From JABSQH01 sp965230015 (lineage in GTDB: Bacteria; Actinomycetota; Acidimicrobiia; Acidimicrobiales; Ilumatobacteraceae), in assembly GCA_965230015.1 (NCBI GenBank), contig CBDDKF010000017.1, positions 186,001 to 250,000 of the forward strand: a DNA stretch of 64,000 bases. Direction: 5' to 3'. Position numbers and translations under genes: made by a program. Positions within the stretch are counted from its first letter, which is position 1. Each line of letters starts with the position of its first letter. Under the pieces are notes generated by a model. The model saw only the letters and a program-made list of their open reading frames with translations, was not told the origin of the DNA and did no database searches. Below, one piece after another: positions 8,600-17,011 of the stretch.

Positions 8600-9745
8600 A
8601 TGAAAGGCTTCATGCGGCAGCGCGGAGCGTCATGGGAGCTGAGGGTGTACCTCGGCCTCGATCCGGTGACCGGCAAGAAGCGCTACGCGACGAAGACCGT
8701 GCGTGGTGGCAAGCGCCTTGCGCAGACTGCGCTGGCCGAGATGATCACCGAGGCCGAGCGCGGGATGATGGCGAGGACGACCGCGACGGTGGGGGAGTTA
8801 CTCGACGCGTGGTTCGACTTCGCAGCCCCAGATTTCTCGCCGAAGACTGTCAAGGAGACTCGCGGCTACATCGACCGCTCGCTGATGCCGGCGCTTGGGT
8901 CGAGGCGGTTAGCAAAGTTGAAGCCGGCCGATCTCGACGCGTTCTATCGGCGGCTGCTCGCGTCGGGCGGCGCCGGTGGACGACCGCTGGCGCCCGCAAC
9001 CGTTCGTCGAATCCACGGAATCCTGCGCCGAGCGCTCAATCAGGGTGTCAAGTGGGGATGGCTCGGCATCAATCCGGCGGTAGCTACGACGCCGCCGCGG
9101 GTGCCGGTGTCGGATATCGCGCCGCCGTCGGCGGATGACCTCGGCAGAGTGCTCCGGCGAGCGGAGTCGGAGTCGCCGGACCTGAGTTGCTATCTCGTGC
9201 TCGCTGCTGCGACCGGCGCTCGGCGATCGGAGCTGATCGCCTTGCGCTGGAGCGACGTCGATCTCGATGGCGCCACCGTCTCGATTGAGCGCGGGATCGT
9301 GAACGGACCGAACGGGCTCGTGGAAAAGGGAACGAAGACGCACTCCGCACGTCGCGTGTCCGTCGATGCGCGGACGGCGTCCGTACTTGCCGAGCATCGC
9401 GAGCGGGTGGCTCACCGTGCTGCGGCGTGCCGTGTCTCGATTGCTCCGGACGCGTTCGTCTTCAGCAACACGGTCGATGGAACCGCGCCATGGTTCCCCG
9501 ACTCTGTCTCGCGCTCCTTCAAGCGACTGTGTGCGAAGGAGGGCGTCCCCGATGTGCGGCTGCACGACCTCCGCCACTTCGTTGCTACTCAGTTGCTGAG
9601 CGCAGGTGTTGACGTTCGCACGGTCGCCGGCCGGCTCGGTCACCGCAACGCGGCGACCACGCTCAACGTGTATGCGCACTTCGTCGAGCAGAGCGATCGC
9701 GAGGCAGCCGACATCATCGGCAACGTGCTGGACTCGGACGAGTAG
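8600..9745 (+). CDS. Tyrosine-type site-specific recombinase (integrase)
   Basis: Phage-type integrase of 381 residues. It has an N-terminal arm-binding segment, a SAM-like core-binding domain (VGELLDAWFDFAAPDFSPKT) and a catalytic domain. Catalytic landmarks are the first Arg in ATGARRSELIALRW, the HDLRH box near residue 322, and GHRNAATTLNVYAH with the tyrosine nucleophile near residue 357. The ATG at 8600 is fixed by an AAGGAGG Shine-Dalgarno 5 nt upstream; the frame's earlier ATG at 8573 lacks one. It should integrate the element at tRNA-Glu, and excise it with the Xis-like protein at 13142. It converges on the relaxase gene. Confidence 0.93.
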   Translation: MKGFMRQRGASWELRVYLGLDPVTGKKRYATKTVRGGKRLAQTALAEMITEAERGMMARTTATVGELLDAWFDFAAPDFSPKTVKETRGYIDRSLMPALGSRRLAKLKPADLDAFYRRLLASGGAGGRPLAPATVRRIHGILRRALNQGVKWGWLGINPAVATTPPRVPVSDIAPPSADDLGRVLRRAESESPDLSCYLVLAAATGARRSELIALRWSDVDLDGATVSIERGIVNGPNGLVEKGTKTHSARRVSVDARTASVLAEHRERVAHRAAACRVSIAPDAFVFSNTVDGTAPWFPDSVSRSFKRLCAKEGVPDVRLHDLRHFVATQLLSAGVDVRTVAGRLGHRNAATTLNVYAHFVEQSDREAADIIGNVLDSDE

Positions 9746-12603
9746 ACGCCGACAACTGAAGTGCGACAGGCAAGCGTGAACTCAGAGTTCGAGGCCGTGC
9801 CCGGGTTCGGGTGGGCTGACCTCGTAGGGGTGCGGCTGGCTGATCGTGGGGCTACCCGGGTCCTGTTCGGGCGTTCGCGGGATGCGTTGGTGTCGTCGTG
9901 TCGGCAGCGTCTGCTGCTCGAGCGATCTGTCGTTGGCGAGAGCGGCGGCGTCGGCTGCTGCTTGGCGTCGCCACTCGAGTTCGATTGGGTCAATGTTCGC
10001 GTTGCGGAGTTGTTGTCGGCGGTTGATGGCGGTGTCGAGGGTGTTGCGGGTGTCGCAGCAGATGTCGATGAACGCGGCTCGCGGGTTCCAGGTTTGGTTG
10101 GGTTGTTGGAGGGGTCCGTGTTGTTGGTCGGGTTCGAAGGTGGGTGGACGTGGAGGTGGTTGTTGTGGCGGCCGCGGGTCATCGCGACGTAGAGGGCGTC
10201 GGCGCCCATGGTGGGTGTGGCGAGGGTGTGGGTTTCGTCGACGGTGGCGCCTTGCGCGGAGTGGATGGTTGAGGCGTAGGCGATGTCGAGGTGCCCAGCA
10301 GCGACATAGCTGTCGGGGATCGCGACGATGTCACCGCGGGCTGTTGCAGCGTGGAGTCCACCGTGTGGGTGGGGGCCGATGATGGTGTAGCGGTCGCCGT
10401 TGCGCACGAAGTCCTCGCTGCTCAATCTGATGCGGCGGTCGTTGCGTCGAGCCATCACTCGCTGTCCCGGATACAGCGTGTGATTCGCGATCTCGAATCC
10501 GCTGGCCGCGTCGAGATGCCCGGACTCGAGGAGCGTTGCGGTGATGGCGTGGTTGAGTTGGTTGGCGTGGTTGCGGGTGTGGGTGAGGATGAGCGCGTCG
10601 ACACCGTCAGCGTTCAGGCGCGCGCTGTGTTGGGCGAGGTGCGCGATGGCGGTGTCGTGGTCGGCGTGGGCGTGGATGCGGTGGTGTCGGACGTAGTCGT
10701 TGACAACGGAGGGGTCGCGGTCGCGGAGGCGGAGGGTTGCGTCGGCTTCCCAGGGTTGGGTGAAGCGGTGGAGTTCGGTGAGGGTGTGGGTGGCGACGTC
10801 GGGGTGGTGGACGAGTTCGGCGAACATGCCGCCCGCGCCGATGGCGTCGAGTTGGTGGTGGTCGCCGACGAGCACGGTGCGCCAGCCTCGCCGGTTGGCG
10901 AGTCGGCTGTAGGCCCACAGTGTGGTGGTGTCGACCATGCCGGCTTCGTCGATGACCACGACGCTGCCTGGTTTGAGTCGATACTCGGGCCGAGGCCCGC
11001 TGCGTTGGTGGTGTTCGTGGAGGAGCTTGTCGATCGTGTCCGCGCCGATGTTGGCGCCTTGGGCGAGTTCGTCAGCGGCGCGGGCGGTCGGGGCGAGGCC
11101 GTAGACGTTGATGCCCGCCGAGTGCCAGGCGTTGGCCGCGGCTCGTAGCATTCGGGTCTTGCCCGAGCCGGCCGGTCCAACCACGGTTGCGACGACGGTC
11201 GGGTGTTGCGTGAGGCCACGGACCGTCTCGGTTTGTCCCGCGTCGAGACCGTTCACTTCGGTGGCGGTGACGGCGCGATGTCGTGTGGGTGTGTTGGTGG
11301 TGGCCCAGTCGATGATGTCTTGTTCCCGGGCCAGTTGCGCCTTGGTTGTGTAGCTCACCGCGGAGGGTGCGACCCATACGGGTCGTCCGTCGGACCGCCG
11401 CCGCACCTCAATCGAAGTCGCCGTGTTGTCGATGGTGTTGGGGGCGAGTTCGACGACCTCGATCGAGTCGAGCACCTGTTGGCGGAGTTGTTCGACGGTG
11501 TCCAACACGTCGCCGGCGGATCCGGCGACGATGTGGCCGGTGATGGCTTGGGTGAGGTGGGCGTCGGTCCAGTTGGCTCGTTGTGCGGTGAGGTCGGCGA
11601 TGATCTGGTCGGCATCGATGACACGGTTCGGGGTCGGCGCCTCGTGCGAACAGGCGGCGGTGATCATCGTGTCGATGTCGACGCCGAGGTCGGCGGCTTG
11701 ACGGGCCCATCGGTCGCGCAGGGTGTCGGTGTCCATCCCGGCGTCGGGCTGTTTGGGGTCGCGGGTGGCGAGGGTGATCGTTTTGTGCGCCTTGCCGACC
11801 TCAGCCGGGGTCGGGGCGCGTCCTTCGCGGTTGGTGAACTCGGCAATCCAGGAAACGAGTTCGCCCTCGATGTCGTCCGAACGGCTCGACCATGCGTCGA
11901 TGAGATCGGTGTCGATGCCGATGATGTCGGCTTGCCCGTGTTCGGTCACCGGGTGGAAGCGCACTCCGAGCCGTGCCATCAACTCGGATCGCAACGCGGC
12001 CTGATAAACGGTGCCGGCGGCTTTGGCGTGTCGATAGAACTGGCGCCCGTCGATCGTGCGCCACTTGCCGTCGGCTTCGGCACGTACCGCGTTGACCACC
12101 AACACGTGATCGTGCAACTGCGGATCCATCGCCCGCGACGTCCGATGCCGATAACCGACCGCGACCAAACCATCGGAGTCGACCACCGCAGCGCCGCCGC
12201 GACCGACTCGGGTGTAGGAGGCGCGGGCGTCGAGGTACTCGAGCCCGGCGGCGACGGCGGCGTCTTGGGCCTGTGTCACCGCGAGTGAGACACCCGGGTC
12301 GCCGAGTGCGTACAACACGGACACGGACTTCGGCGCAGAGAACGTCGCATCGAACGCGTTCACCGATCGCGCCGACGGTGCTCGACCAAGCAGCGTGCCG
12401 TCCGGCGCGATTCGCGCTTCGAGCAGTCGGGCGGCGTCGTGTTCGGTGACGTCAGCGCCCAAGGTTGCGCCGACCAAGTCGGCGCGGCCCATCCAACGGC
12501 CGGGGGATTCGCCTTCGCCGGCGTAGTAGTCCTCCAAGCCGGCAGCGACGGAGTCTTGGTAGTACCGCCAGTTCCCGGCGCCAACCTTCCCGACGCTCAA
12601 CAC
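9640..12603 (-). CDS. MobF-family conjugative relaxase/helicase (TrwC/TraI type), C-terminal tail frameshifted
   Basis: The N-terminal TrwC relaxase domain has a tyrosine pair in NWRYYQDS (residues 11-18) and the HUH metal site LHDHVLVV (about 163-170). It would nick oriT and covalently bind transfer DNA. A RecD2-like SF1 helicase follows: Walker A VVGPAGSGKT (about 474-483), VIDEAGMVDT, STIHSAQGATVDE and ALYVAMTRGRHN. After residue about 820 (HPP, near nt 10137-10142) the annotated frame becomes low-complexity Ser/Thr/Pro and runs antisense into the integrase. The neighbouring frame instead reads FEPDQQHGPLQQPNQTWNPR, then RNTLDTAINRRQ and ELEWRRQAA, and stops cleanly at 9782-9784 before the integrase. 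One missing base explains this. The GTG start at 12603 fits the family N-terminus MLSVGKVGAG. Confidence 0.88.
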   Translation of the reverse strand: MLSVGKVGAGNWRYYQDSVAAGLEDYYAGEGESPGRWMGRADLVGATLGADVTEHDAARLLEARIAPDGTLLGRAPSARSVNAFDATFSAPKSVSVLYALGDPGVSLAVTQAQDAAVAAGLEYLDARASYTRVGRGGAAVVDSDGLVAVGYRHRTSRAMDPQLHDHVLVVNAVRAEADGKWRTIDGRQFYRHAKAAGTVYQAALRSELMARLGVRFHPVTEHGQADIIGIDTDLIDAWSSRSDDIEGELVSWIAEFTNREGRAPTPAEVGKAHKTITLATRDPKQPDAGMDTDTLRDRWARQAADLGVDIDTMITAACSHEAPTPNRVIDADQIIADLTAQRANWTDAHLTQAITGHIVAGSAGDVLDTVEQLRQQVLDSIEVVELAPNTIDNTATSIEVRRRSDGRPVWVAPSAVSYTTKAQLAREQDIIDWATTNTPTRHRAVTATEVNGLDAGQTETVRGLTQHPTVVATVVGPAGSGKTRMLRAAANAWHSAGINVYGLAPTARAADELAQGANIGADTIDKLLHEHHQRSGPRPEYRLKPGSVVVIDEAGMVDTTTLWAYSRLANRRGWRTVLVGDHHQLDAIGAGGMFAELVHHPDVATHTLTELHRFTQPWEADATLRLRDRDPSVVNDYVRHHRIHAHADHDTAIAHLAQHSARLNADGVDALILTHTRNHANQLNHAITATLLESGHLDAASGFEIANHTLYPGQRVMARRNDRRIRLSSEDFVRNGDRYTIIGPHPHGGLHAATARGDIVAIPDSYVAAGHLDIAYASTIHSAQGATVDETHTLATPTMGADALYVAMTRGRHNNHLHVHPPSNPTNNTDPSNNPTKPGTREPRSSTSAATPATPSTPPSTADNNSATRTLTQSNSSGDAKQQPTPPLSPTTDRSSSRRCRHDDTNASRERPNRTRVAPRSASRTPTRSAHPNPGTASNSEFTLACRTSVVGVYSSESSTLPMMSAASRSLCSTKCAYTLSVVAALR

Positions 12604-12717
12604 GGTGTCATCCCGTCAAGGACGCGGCAGCCCACTACGGGTCTGGCATCTTCAGTGCAAATGTCTGGAATCAACAAGGAACGCTGACCGGGAACTGGGA
12701 ACACGAAGATCACCCGA

Positions 12718-13149
12718 TCAGGACTCGAAAGACAGCGCGAGCTGTCCCGACGAATCAGACGGAGCGGGAGCGCTCGCAGGCGACATCGGAACGGGACGAT
12801 CGACGTTGGGAGTCGAAGCGCTTGCGGTCGACATGATGACTGGCGGCACCAACAGCCGGTAGGAACCGGAGCCGAAGCCGCCAGCGGTCGTGCGCGACTG
12901 CTGGCCCTCGATCAGGCCGAGCTCTTGGAGCTGAACGATCGCGCGATGCACGGTGTCCTTCGCCAACCCGATCGACGCAGCCAACGACCGGACCGACACC
13001 CTCGCCACGGACGCTTCGCCCTCGGTGATCGACTGCTCGACCATCTCCTCGAGGACGACCCACACCGTTGGGTTCACCCTTCGCCGCAACTCGTGGGCAG
13101 CCGGACCCAACACCACCCGTGCTCTCGCCGGAGTGTCGTGGTTAGCCAT
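12718..13149 (-). CDS. Winged helix-turn-helix protein of the mobile element
   Basis: The product has 143 residues from the ATG at 13149; the frame is open further upstream but that part lies antisense to the previous gene. Residues about 30-85 form a winged-helix domain: VWVVLEEMVEQS, then SVRSLAASIGLAKDTVHRAI as the HTH and LGLIEGQQSRTTAGGFG as the wing. The C-terminus is Ser/Pro-rich. It overlaps the end of the excisionase-like gene by 8 nt and precedes the relaxase by about 115 nt on the same strand. This suggests a regulator or replication/transfer accessory of the element. No exact family is recognised. Confidence 0.75.
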   Translation of the reverse strand: MANHDTPARARVVLGPAAHELRRRVNPTVWVVLEEMVEQSITEGEASVARVSVRSLAASIGLAKDTVHRAIVQLQELGLIEGQQSRTTAGGFGSGSYRLLVPPVIMSTASASTPNVDRPVPMSPASAPAPSDSSGQLALSFES

Positions 13150-13417
13150 CGACGTTCGACGTCTCGGACGGCACCGGCGCATCGCACAACCGCACCACCC
13201 GCCCAGTCGTGGCCAACTCCAGCAATGCCCACCGCGGAACGCGCAGACACTGCTCACCGAGTCGGATCACGGGCAATCCCGATGTTCCACCCGACGCTAA
13301 GTACTGCCGCGCCAACTCATAGCCGAGCGAGCGACCAATCCGCAGCACCTTGGTCGCCTCCGACAACGTCAACAACGACGGCTCATCGACCCGGCCAGGC
13401 TCCCCAACATCGGACAT
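13142..13417 (-). CDS. Excisionase-like helix-turn-helix DNA-binding protein
   Basis: Small protein of 91 residues with a MerR/Xis-type HTH: LLTLSEATKVLRIGRSLGYE, then LPVIRLGEQCLRVPRWALLE. This is the pattern of excisionase-family domains that bend DNA to promote excision by a tyrosine integrase. Start ATG at 13417; stop TAA at 13142-13144 overlaps the start of the winged-helix gene, so the two are co-translated. Its place beside a relaxase and near an integrase supports an Xis role, by inference. Confidence 0.8.
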   Translation of the reverse strand: MSDVGEPGRVDEPSLLTLSEATKVLRIGRSLGYELARQYLASGGTSGLPVIRLGEQCLRVPRWALLELATTGRVVRLCDAPVPSETSNVDG

Positions 13418-13924
13418 AGGCGACCAGAACTACACCTACGAAACGCCCCCAGCAAGGCGCCCGATCCCACCGTCAGCAACACGATCTGGACCCATCAGAC
13501 ACGACAGACGACGGTGGACGCCAGTGGACTCGACAGACACAAACCAGCCCCGAGAACACGACCAAACGTCACACAGTCGTAACCGTCATCAGAGCCAGGA
13601 CACGGCCCGCGCCACGACGTGAGCAGCAAGGCGAGTGCAGTGCCGCTCGACCCCGCGGTCGCTGCAGCGCAACACGGTGCTCTCAACCACATCCGCGCGA
13701 TATGCGCAGTTTCCGCTACGCATCGTGCCGGATGTAGATCGGGTCGAACCGGTGCCGCGGACGCGCGTTTCCGCGCGCTCACGCCCCGACAGCGCGTTAT
13801 CGCTCGGGGCGGCCTGCGCAAAATGGCCGGATATCGGGCGGGTCCGAGCGCTCTCGACGGCGCGCGTTATCGGACGGTTTGGTTGGCCGAGATGTCGAGT
13901 TCGTGCCCGCAAGACTCCTCTTGG
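13418..13924. other. Intergenic region, element edge / start of accessory region
   Basis: No convincing gene. The stretch 13,690-13,870 is rich in short inverted pieces (CATCCG...CGGATG at about 13690-13734; GCGCGTTATCG twice; GATATCGGGCGGG). These resemble the spacer repeats found further right but in the opposite orientation. It may contain the right attachment site, but no tRNA-Glu 3' copy is visible. Confidence 0.4.
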
Positions 13925-14761
13925 CTACGGCGGTGGGAAGGTAGCTCGTGGTGGCATTCGATATCGGTTGGGTGGGTCGTTGAGGGCTCGAGCAACGATG
14001 CCGTCGAGCTCGTCGATGCCCGAGATCTCCAGTGGCGACAGCGTCCACCAGTCCGTCTCTGGGAGTTCTCGGCTCTTCCGTTTGCTCCCCAGGCCATCGG
14101 TGTAGGCCGATGCGTAGTGCTTGCCCAAGAAGTCAACTTCGAACTCCGGGAGTGGCCACTCGGCAGTGTCGAACGGTCCTGCTGGGCCGAGCCATGGCCA
14201 TTTCCCCCGATCGAGCATGGTTGGGTCGAAGAGCACGTGGGCAATGGCGTCGTCTGGCCCGAGCTCAGCGGTGTCGACGAGTTCGTCTGTGCTCGGCGGA
14301 TCAGGACGTGGTTCTTCGTACAGGTGCATCAGCATTTGGTGCGGGGTCAGATGGCTGATGCGTGCCAAGACGAAAGGGTCCGAGCGTTCTTCGAAGGGGT
14401 ACAGAAACCAGTCGCCAGCTTTGAGCTTGGACCGTTGCGTGGTCGGCGTGGTTGTCGTGCCTTTGCGGTCGCCGACCAGGTCGACTTGGTAGCTGGTGGT
14501 CGATCGGTCGGCGAGGTCGCGAACCTTCACGTCGGCGACCGTTCCCGACGGCCAGTCGATCCCTAGAACAGCTTCGATCACCGCCTCGGGCTGGTTGCCG
14601 TTCAGGTAGTAGTCGATGCTGGTGCCGTCCGAGCCGGTGCCGTCGTACTCGATCGACCGGTGACGGTCCTCGACGAGCGCGAGAAGCGACTCGTCGAGCG
14701 CTTCGTACTCAGCCTCGGGGCGGTCGGGAACCCGGACGGTCACCGAAGTCTGGGTGTTCAC
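13925..14761 (-). CDS. Imm26-like domain protein (paralogue 1 of a tandem pair)
   Basis: Protein of 278 residues. The N-terminal ~110 residues form a conserved but unrecognised domain (ESLLALVEDR, EYDGTGSDG, IDWPSGTVADVKVRDL). From about residue 112 the pattern KAGDWFLYPFEERSDPFVLA, MLMHLYEEP, DDAIAHVLF, GKWPWLG and EWPLPEF matches the layout of the Immunity-protein-26 family. That family neutralises polymorphic toxins in other bacteria. No toxin gene is adjacent, so an orphan immunity or unrelated role is possible. It lies 78 nt downstream of, and on the same strand as, its paralogue at 14840. Confidence 0.6.
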   Translation of the reverse strand: MNTQTSVTVRVPDRPEAEYEALDESLLALVEDRHRSIEYDGTGSDGTSIDYYLNGNQPEAVIEAVLGIDWPSGTVADVKVRDLADRSTTSYQVDLVGDRKGTTTTPTTQRSKLKAGDWFLYPFEERSDPFVLARISHLTPHQMLMHLYEEPRPDPPSTDELVDTAELGPDDAIAHVLFDPTMLDRGKWPWLGPAGPFDTAEWPLPEFEVDFLGKHYASAYTDGLGSKRKSRELPETDWWTLSPLEISGIDELDGIVARALNDPPNRYRMPPRATFPPP

Positions 14762-14839
14762 GGTCGCCGCCTCACTCGATCACGATCTGCCGGAGCAGGT
14801 TGATTCGACCGCATCGCATCATCAAGAAACTCCCGTTCG

Positions 14840-15670
14840 TCACGTCGGCGGCCAGTCGTCGCGCGCTGGCATCACGTATCGATTGTGTGGGTCGTCCAAC
14901 GCTCGTCGCAGGATTCCATCGAGGTCGCTGCGATTCCACACAGAGTTGGGTGAGCGTTGCCACCACTCGGACTCGGGCAGCTCGCGGCTCTCGAAGTCGC
15001 CATCGAGACCGTCGGGATACCAACGGGCGAAGTGTTGCGCCGTTGGTGAGAACACATCTTCGAACTCTGGAAGTGGCCACTCGTCCGGTTCGAAGACAGT
15101 TTCCGGGCCGAGCCACGTCCACGATCCGTTCTCTAGAGGGCTTGGCTCGTAGAGGACGTGGGCGATGGCATCGGTAGGGCCTGACGTCGACAGCGACGAC
15201 AACTCCTCAAACGACGGCGCACTAGCTCGGCGCCCGCCGAACACGTACATCAGCATTCGGAAGTGTCCGAGGTGGGCGATTCGCGCGAGCACGAGATCGT
15301 CGTCGAGCGGGAGCAGGAACCAGTCGCCGGGCGCAAGTCGAGAGTGCGTCACTCGGTAGTTGGTGCACGCCCCTTTCAGTTCGCCGGCTAGCGCCATGTC
15401 GAAGCGACGCGTAGAACAATCCTTCGAGTTGCGCACGGTGACGCGGACGATCGTCCCCGGCGGCCAAGCAATGCGGGTCAGGCCGGTCACCAGCGGATCG
15501 ACGGTGTCGGCCCACAAGAAGAAGTCGTAGTTTGTGCTGTCGCTTCCCCCGCCGTCGTAGTCGACGGTTGGAGTCCGATCGGCGACCGCACGGAGTTGTT
15601 CATCGAGCGACTCGATGTTGGCGTTGACCATGTCGGGTACCTCGATCAACACGGACACGACCCGACTCAT
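14840..15670 (-). CDS. Imm26-like domain protein (paralogue 2 of a tandem pair)
   Basis: Protein of 276 residues with the same two-part architecture as the gene at 13925. Shared blocks include DYDGGGSDSTNYDFFL, IAWPPGTIVRVTVRN, LAPGDWFLLPL, VLARIAHLGHFRMLMYVFGG, DAIAHVLYEP, EWPLPEFEDVF, SRELPESEWW and LRRALDDPHNRYVMP. Identity is moderate but spread over the whole length, so the pair arose by an old tandem duplication. Start ATG at 15670. Function unknown; the Imm26 resemblance is by pattern only. Confidence 0.6.
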   Translation of the reverse strand: MSRVVSVLIEVPDMVNANIESLDEQLRAVADRTPTVDYDGGGSDSTNYDFFLWADTVDPLVTGLTRIAWPPGTIVRVTVRNSKDCSTRRFDMALAGELKGACTNYRVTHSRLAPGDWFLLPLDDDLVLARIAHLGHFRMLMYVFGGRRASAPSFEELSSLSTSGPTDAIAHVLYEPSPLENGSWTWLGPETVFEPDEWPLPEFEDVFSPTAQHFARWYPDGLDGDFESRELPESEWWQRSPNSVWNRSDLDGILRRALDDPHNRYVMPARDDWPPT

Positions 15671-16021
15671 CGGTGCACCCCGAACTCACTCATCGCTGAT
15701 TACACCCAGACCAATCGACGTCCGACCTCGCCCTCGGTGGATTCATCGGCAACACCCAACCTCGGCTCAACAGTCAATCTCCCCGCTCCGTAACGCCCGA
15801 CGCTCCGGCACCAAGCCGCCGCACTACTCCGGCACATCGCGGATGGGTGAACACGCTCGGGAATGCGCAGCGCGGTTGACGCCGGTAGTGCTCGGGCGAG
15901 CATGCGCTTGGTGCTGGGTATGAGTGTCGTGATCGTTCGCGAACGACCGTCGTTCTGCTCCGCCAAGCGTCAGGCCCGGCAACAGGCAAACCGACCGGAT
16001 CACCAGCTACTTGCGTCTGAA
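15671..16021. other. Intergenic spacer
   Basis: No gene supported. It contains one copy of the directional spacer motif (15816-15860) and a second CGGCAC at 15806-15811. Confidence 0.5.
15816..15860 (+). repeat. Directional spacer motif, long form
   Basis: CGGCAC core at 15830-15835, followed by ATCGCGGATGGGTGAACACG and CTCGG. It matches the long form at 24832 (CGCGGATGGGTGA shared). It lies between a start on the - strand and a stop on the - strand. Confidence 0.5.
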
Positions 16022-16666
16022 TCAGGAGCGAGTGGGCGCCTTCGGGGTATTCGCCATCGCTGCCACCTCGGCAAGAAGCGATGGCGGTGCGTCGACCAAG
16101 CCGACTGTCGGATGGCGACTGAACTGAGGCGGTGCCTCGACGAGGCTGAGCGCTGCGGTGGCGCTGGCCCGACGTCGTTCGATGTCGCCGATGGTGGCGG
16201 CAAGGCGGGCGTCGAGCACGTTCGCTCGAAAGGCCGTGGTGTTGAACACGACGTGCGGACGCGCTGCCGCGAGCAACTGCTCGACTTCGGCGACGTCGTT
16301 CAGCCCGCCGACCAGCAGTACCTCGCCCAGCTTGAGGTGCACCTCGCCGGTGGTGCCGGTCAACGTCGGCGACAGCTCCAAGAGCCGGCGGTATTCAGAC
16401 TCGGCGGCAGCGAGATCACCCGTCGATCGATAGACGTCTCCAAGGTGCTCGTGTGACGCCGTGACCTGAAGCCAGTCGTCGCGATAGTCATCTACGACTC
16501 GACGGAGCAGCGTCGTTGCGGCATCCAACTGCCCGGCGTCGATGAGCGCCAATGCCTTGATCCGCAGGTACTGGGCGCGGTTGCGCTGGCGTGCACGACT
16601 GAGCCGAGTCTCGAAATCCTGCTGTGCGTCGCTGCTCCAATCATCCGATCGGAACCACTCGGCCAC
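16022..16666 (-). CDS. Tetratricopeptide-repeat protein
   Basis: Protein of 214 residues composed of helical pairs with TPR spacing: IKALALIDAGQLDAATTLLR, then HEHLGDVYRSTGDLAAAESE, EVHLKLGEVLLVGGLNDVAE and ARLAATIGDIERRRASATAA. TPR arrays mediate protein contacts; no catalytic domain is present, so the partner and role are unknown. Start ATG at 16666 (MAEWFRSDDW). It ends beside a spacer-motif-bearing gap, and the IS110 element lies upstream of it. Confidence 0.7.
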   Translation of the reverse strand: MAEWFRSDDWSSDAQQDFETRLSRARQRNRAQYLRIKALALIDAGQLDAATTLLRRVVDDYRDDWLQVTASHEHLGDVYRSTGDLAAAESEYRRLLELSPTLTGTTGEVHLKLGEVLLVGGLNDVAEVEQLLAAARPHVVFNTTAFRANVLDARLAATIGDIERRRASATAALSLVEAPPQFSRHPTVGLVDAPPSLLAEVAAMANTPKAPTRS

Positions 16667-17011
16667 GAGCGCATAGTGCCCGATCTCCGCTCAGACGGCA
16701 ACTCATACCCCGGAGGTGGGCATGCCGCTCAGAATCCGCCGCCCAGGCGACGTCGACCCGTCCGGAATTGACACGCCGAGGAGCCGGCCAAGACCCGTCC
16801 GATATCGATGCCTCTTTGGGTGTCAAGGGGTTGTTCGGCGCTGTAGGCGCGCGTGTGGTTCGACCCTCTTGCCGGGTGGCGGGGTCGGTCGTAGGGTCGG
16901 TGTTCGGGTTCGGGAGTGACTTGTCCGAAGAGCCGGCTGTTCAGGATTTGAGGCCGGTCACGCTGGAGTCAGAGTCGTTCCTGGGTTGTCCTCCCGGGCC
17001 CGCCAGGTTGC
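16667..17011. other. Region downstream of the IS110 transposase
   Basis: No gene supported. The right part (about 16,830-17,011) is G/T-rich with repeated GGGTCGGTCG/GGGTCGGTGTTCGGG and is probably the 3' non-coding end of the IS110-family element. The left part (about 16,667-16,830) looks like ordinary spacer and includes CCGATATCGATGCC. Confidence 0.4.

Larger units (their letters stand above)
8429..13417. mobile_element. Integrative mobilizable-type element at tRNA-Glu (left part; right end unresolved)
   Basis: The module contains a tRNA-Glu target, tyrosine integrase (+), MobF relaxase/helicase (-), winged-helix regulator (-) and excisionase-like gene (-). The last two overlap. Relaxase plus integrase without a mating apparatus is the usual content of an integrative mobilizable element. 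No repeat of the tRNA 3' end was found downstream, so the listed right edge is only the end of recognisable element genes; the element could extend far into the accessory region. Confidence 0.65.

Noticed and set aside
13925..15670. Polymorphic toxin locus
   Set aside because: Imm26-like genes are present but no secreted toxin or toxin tip is adjacent.
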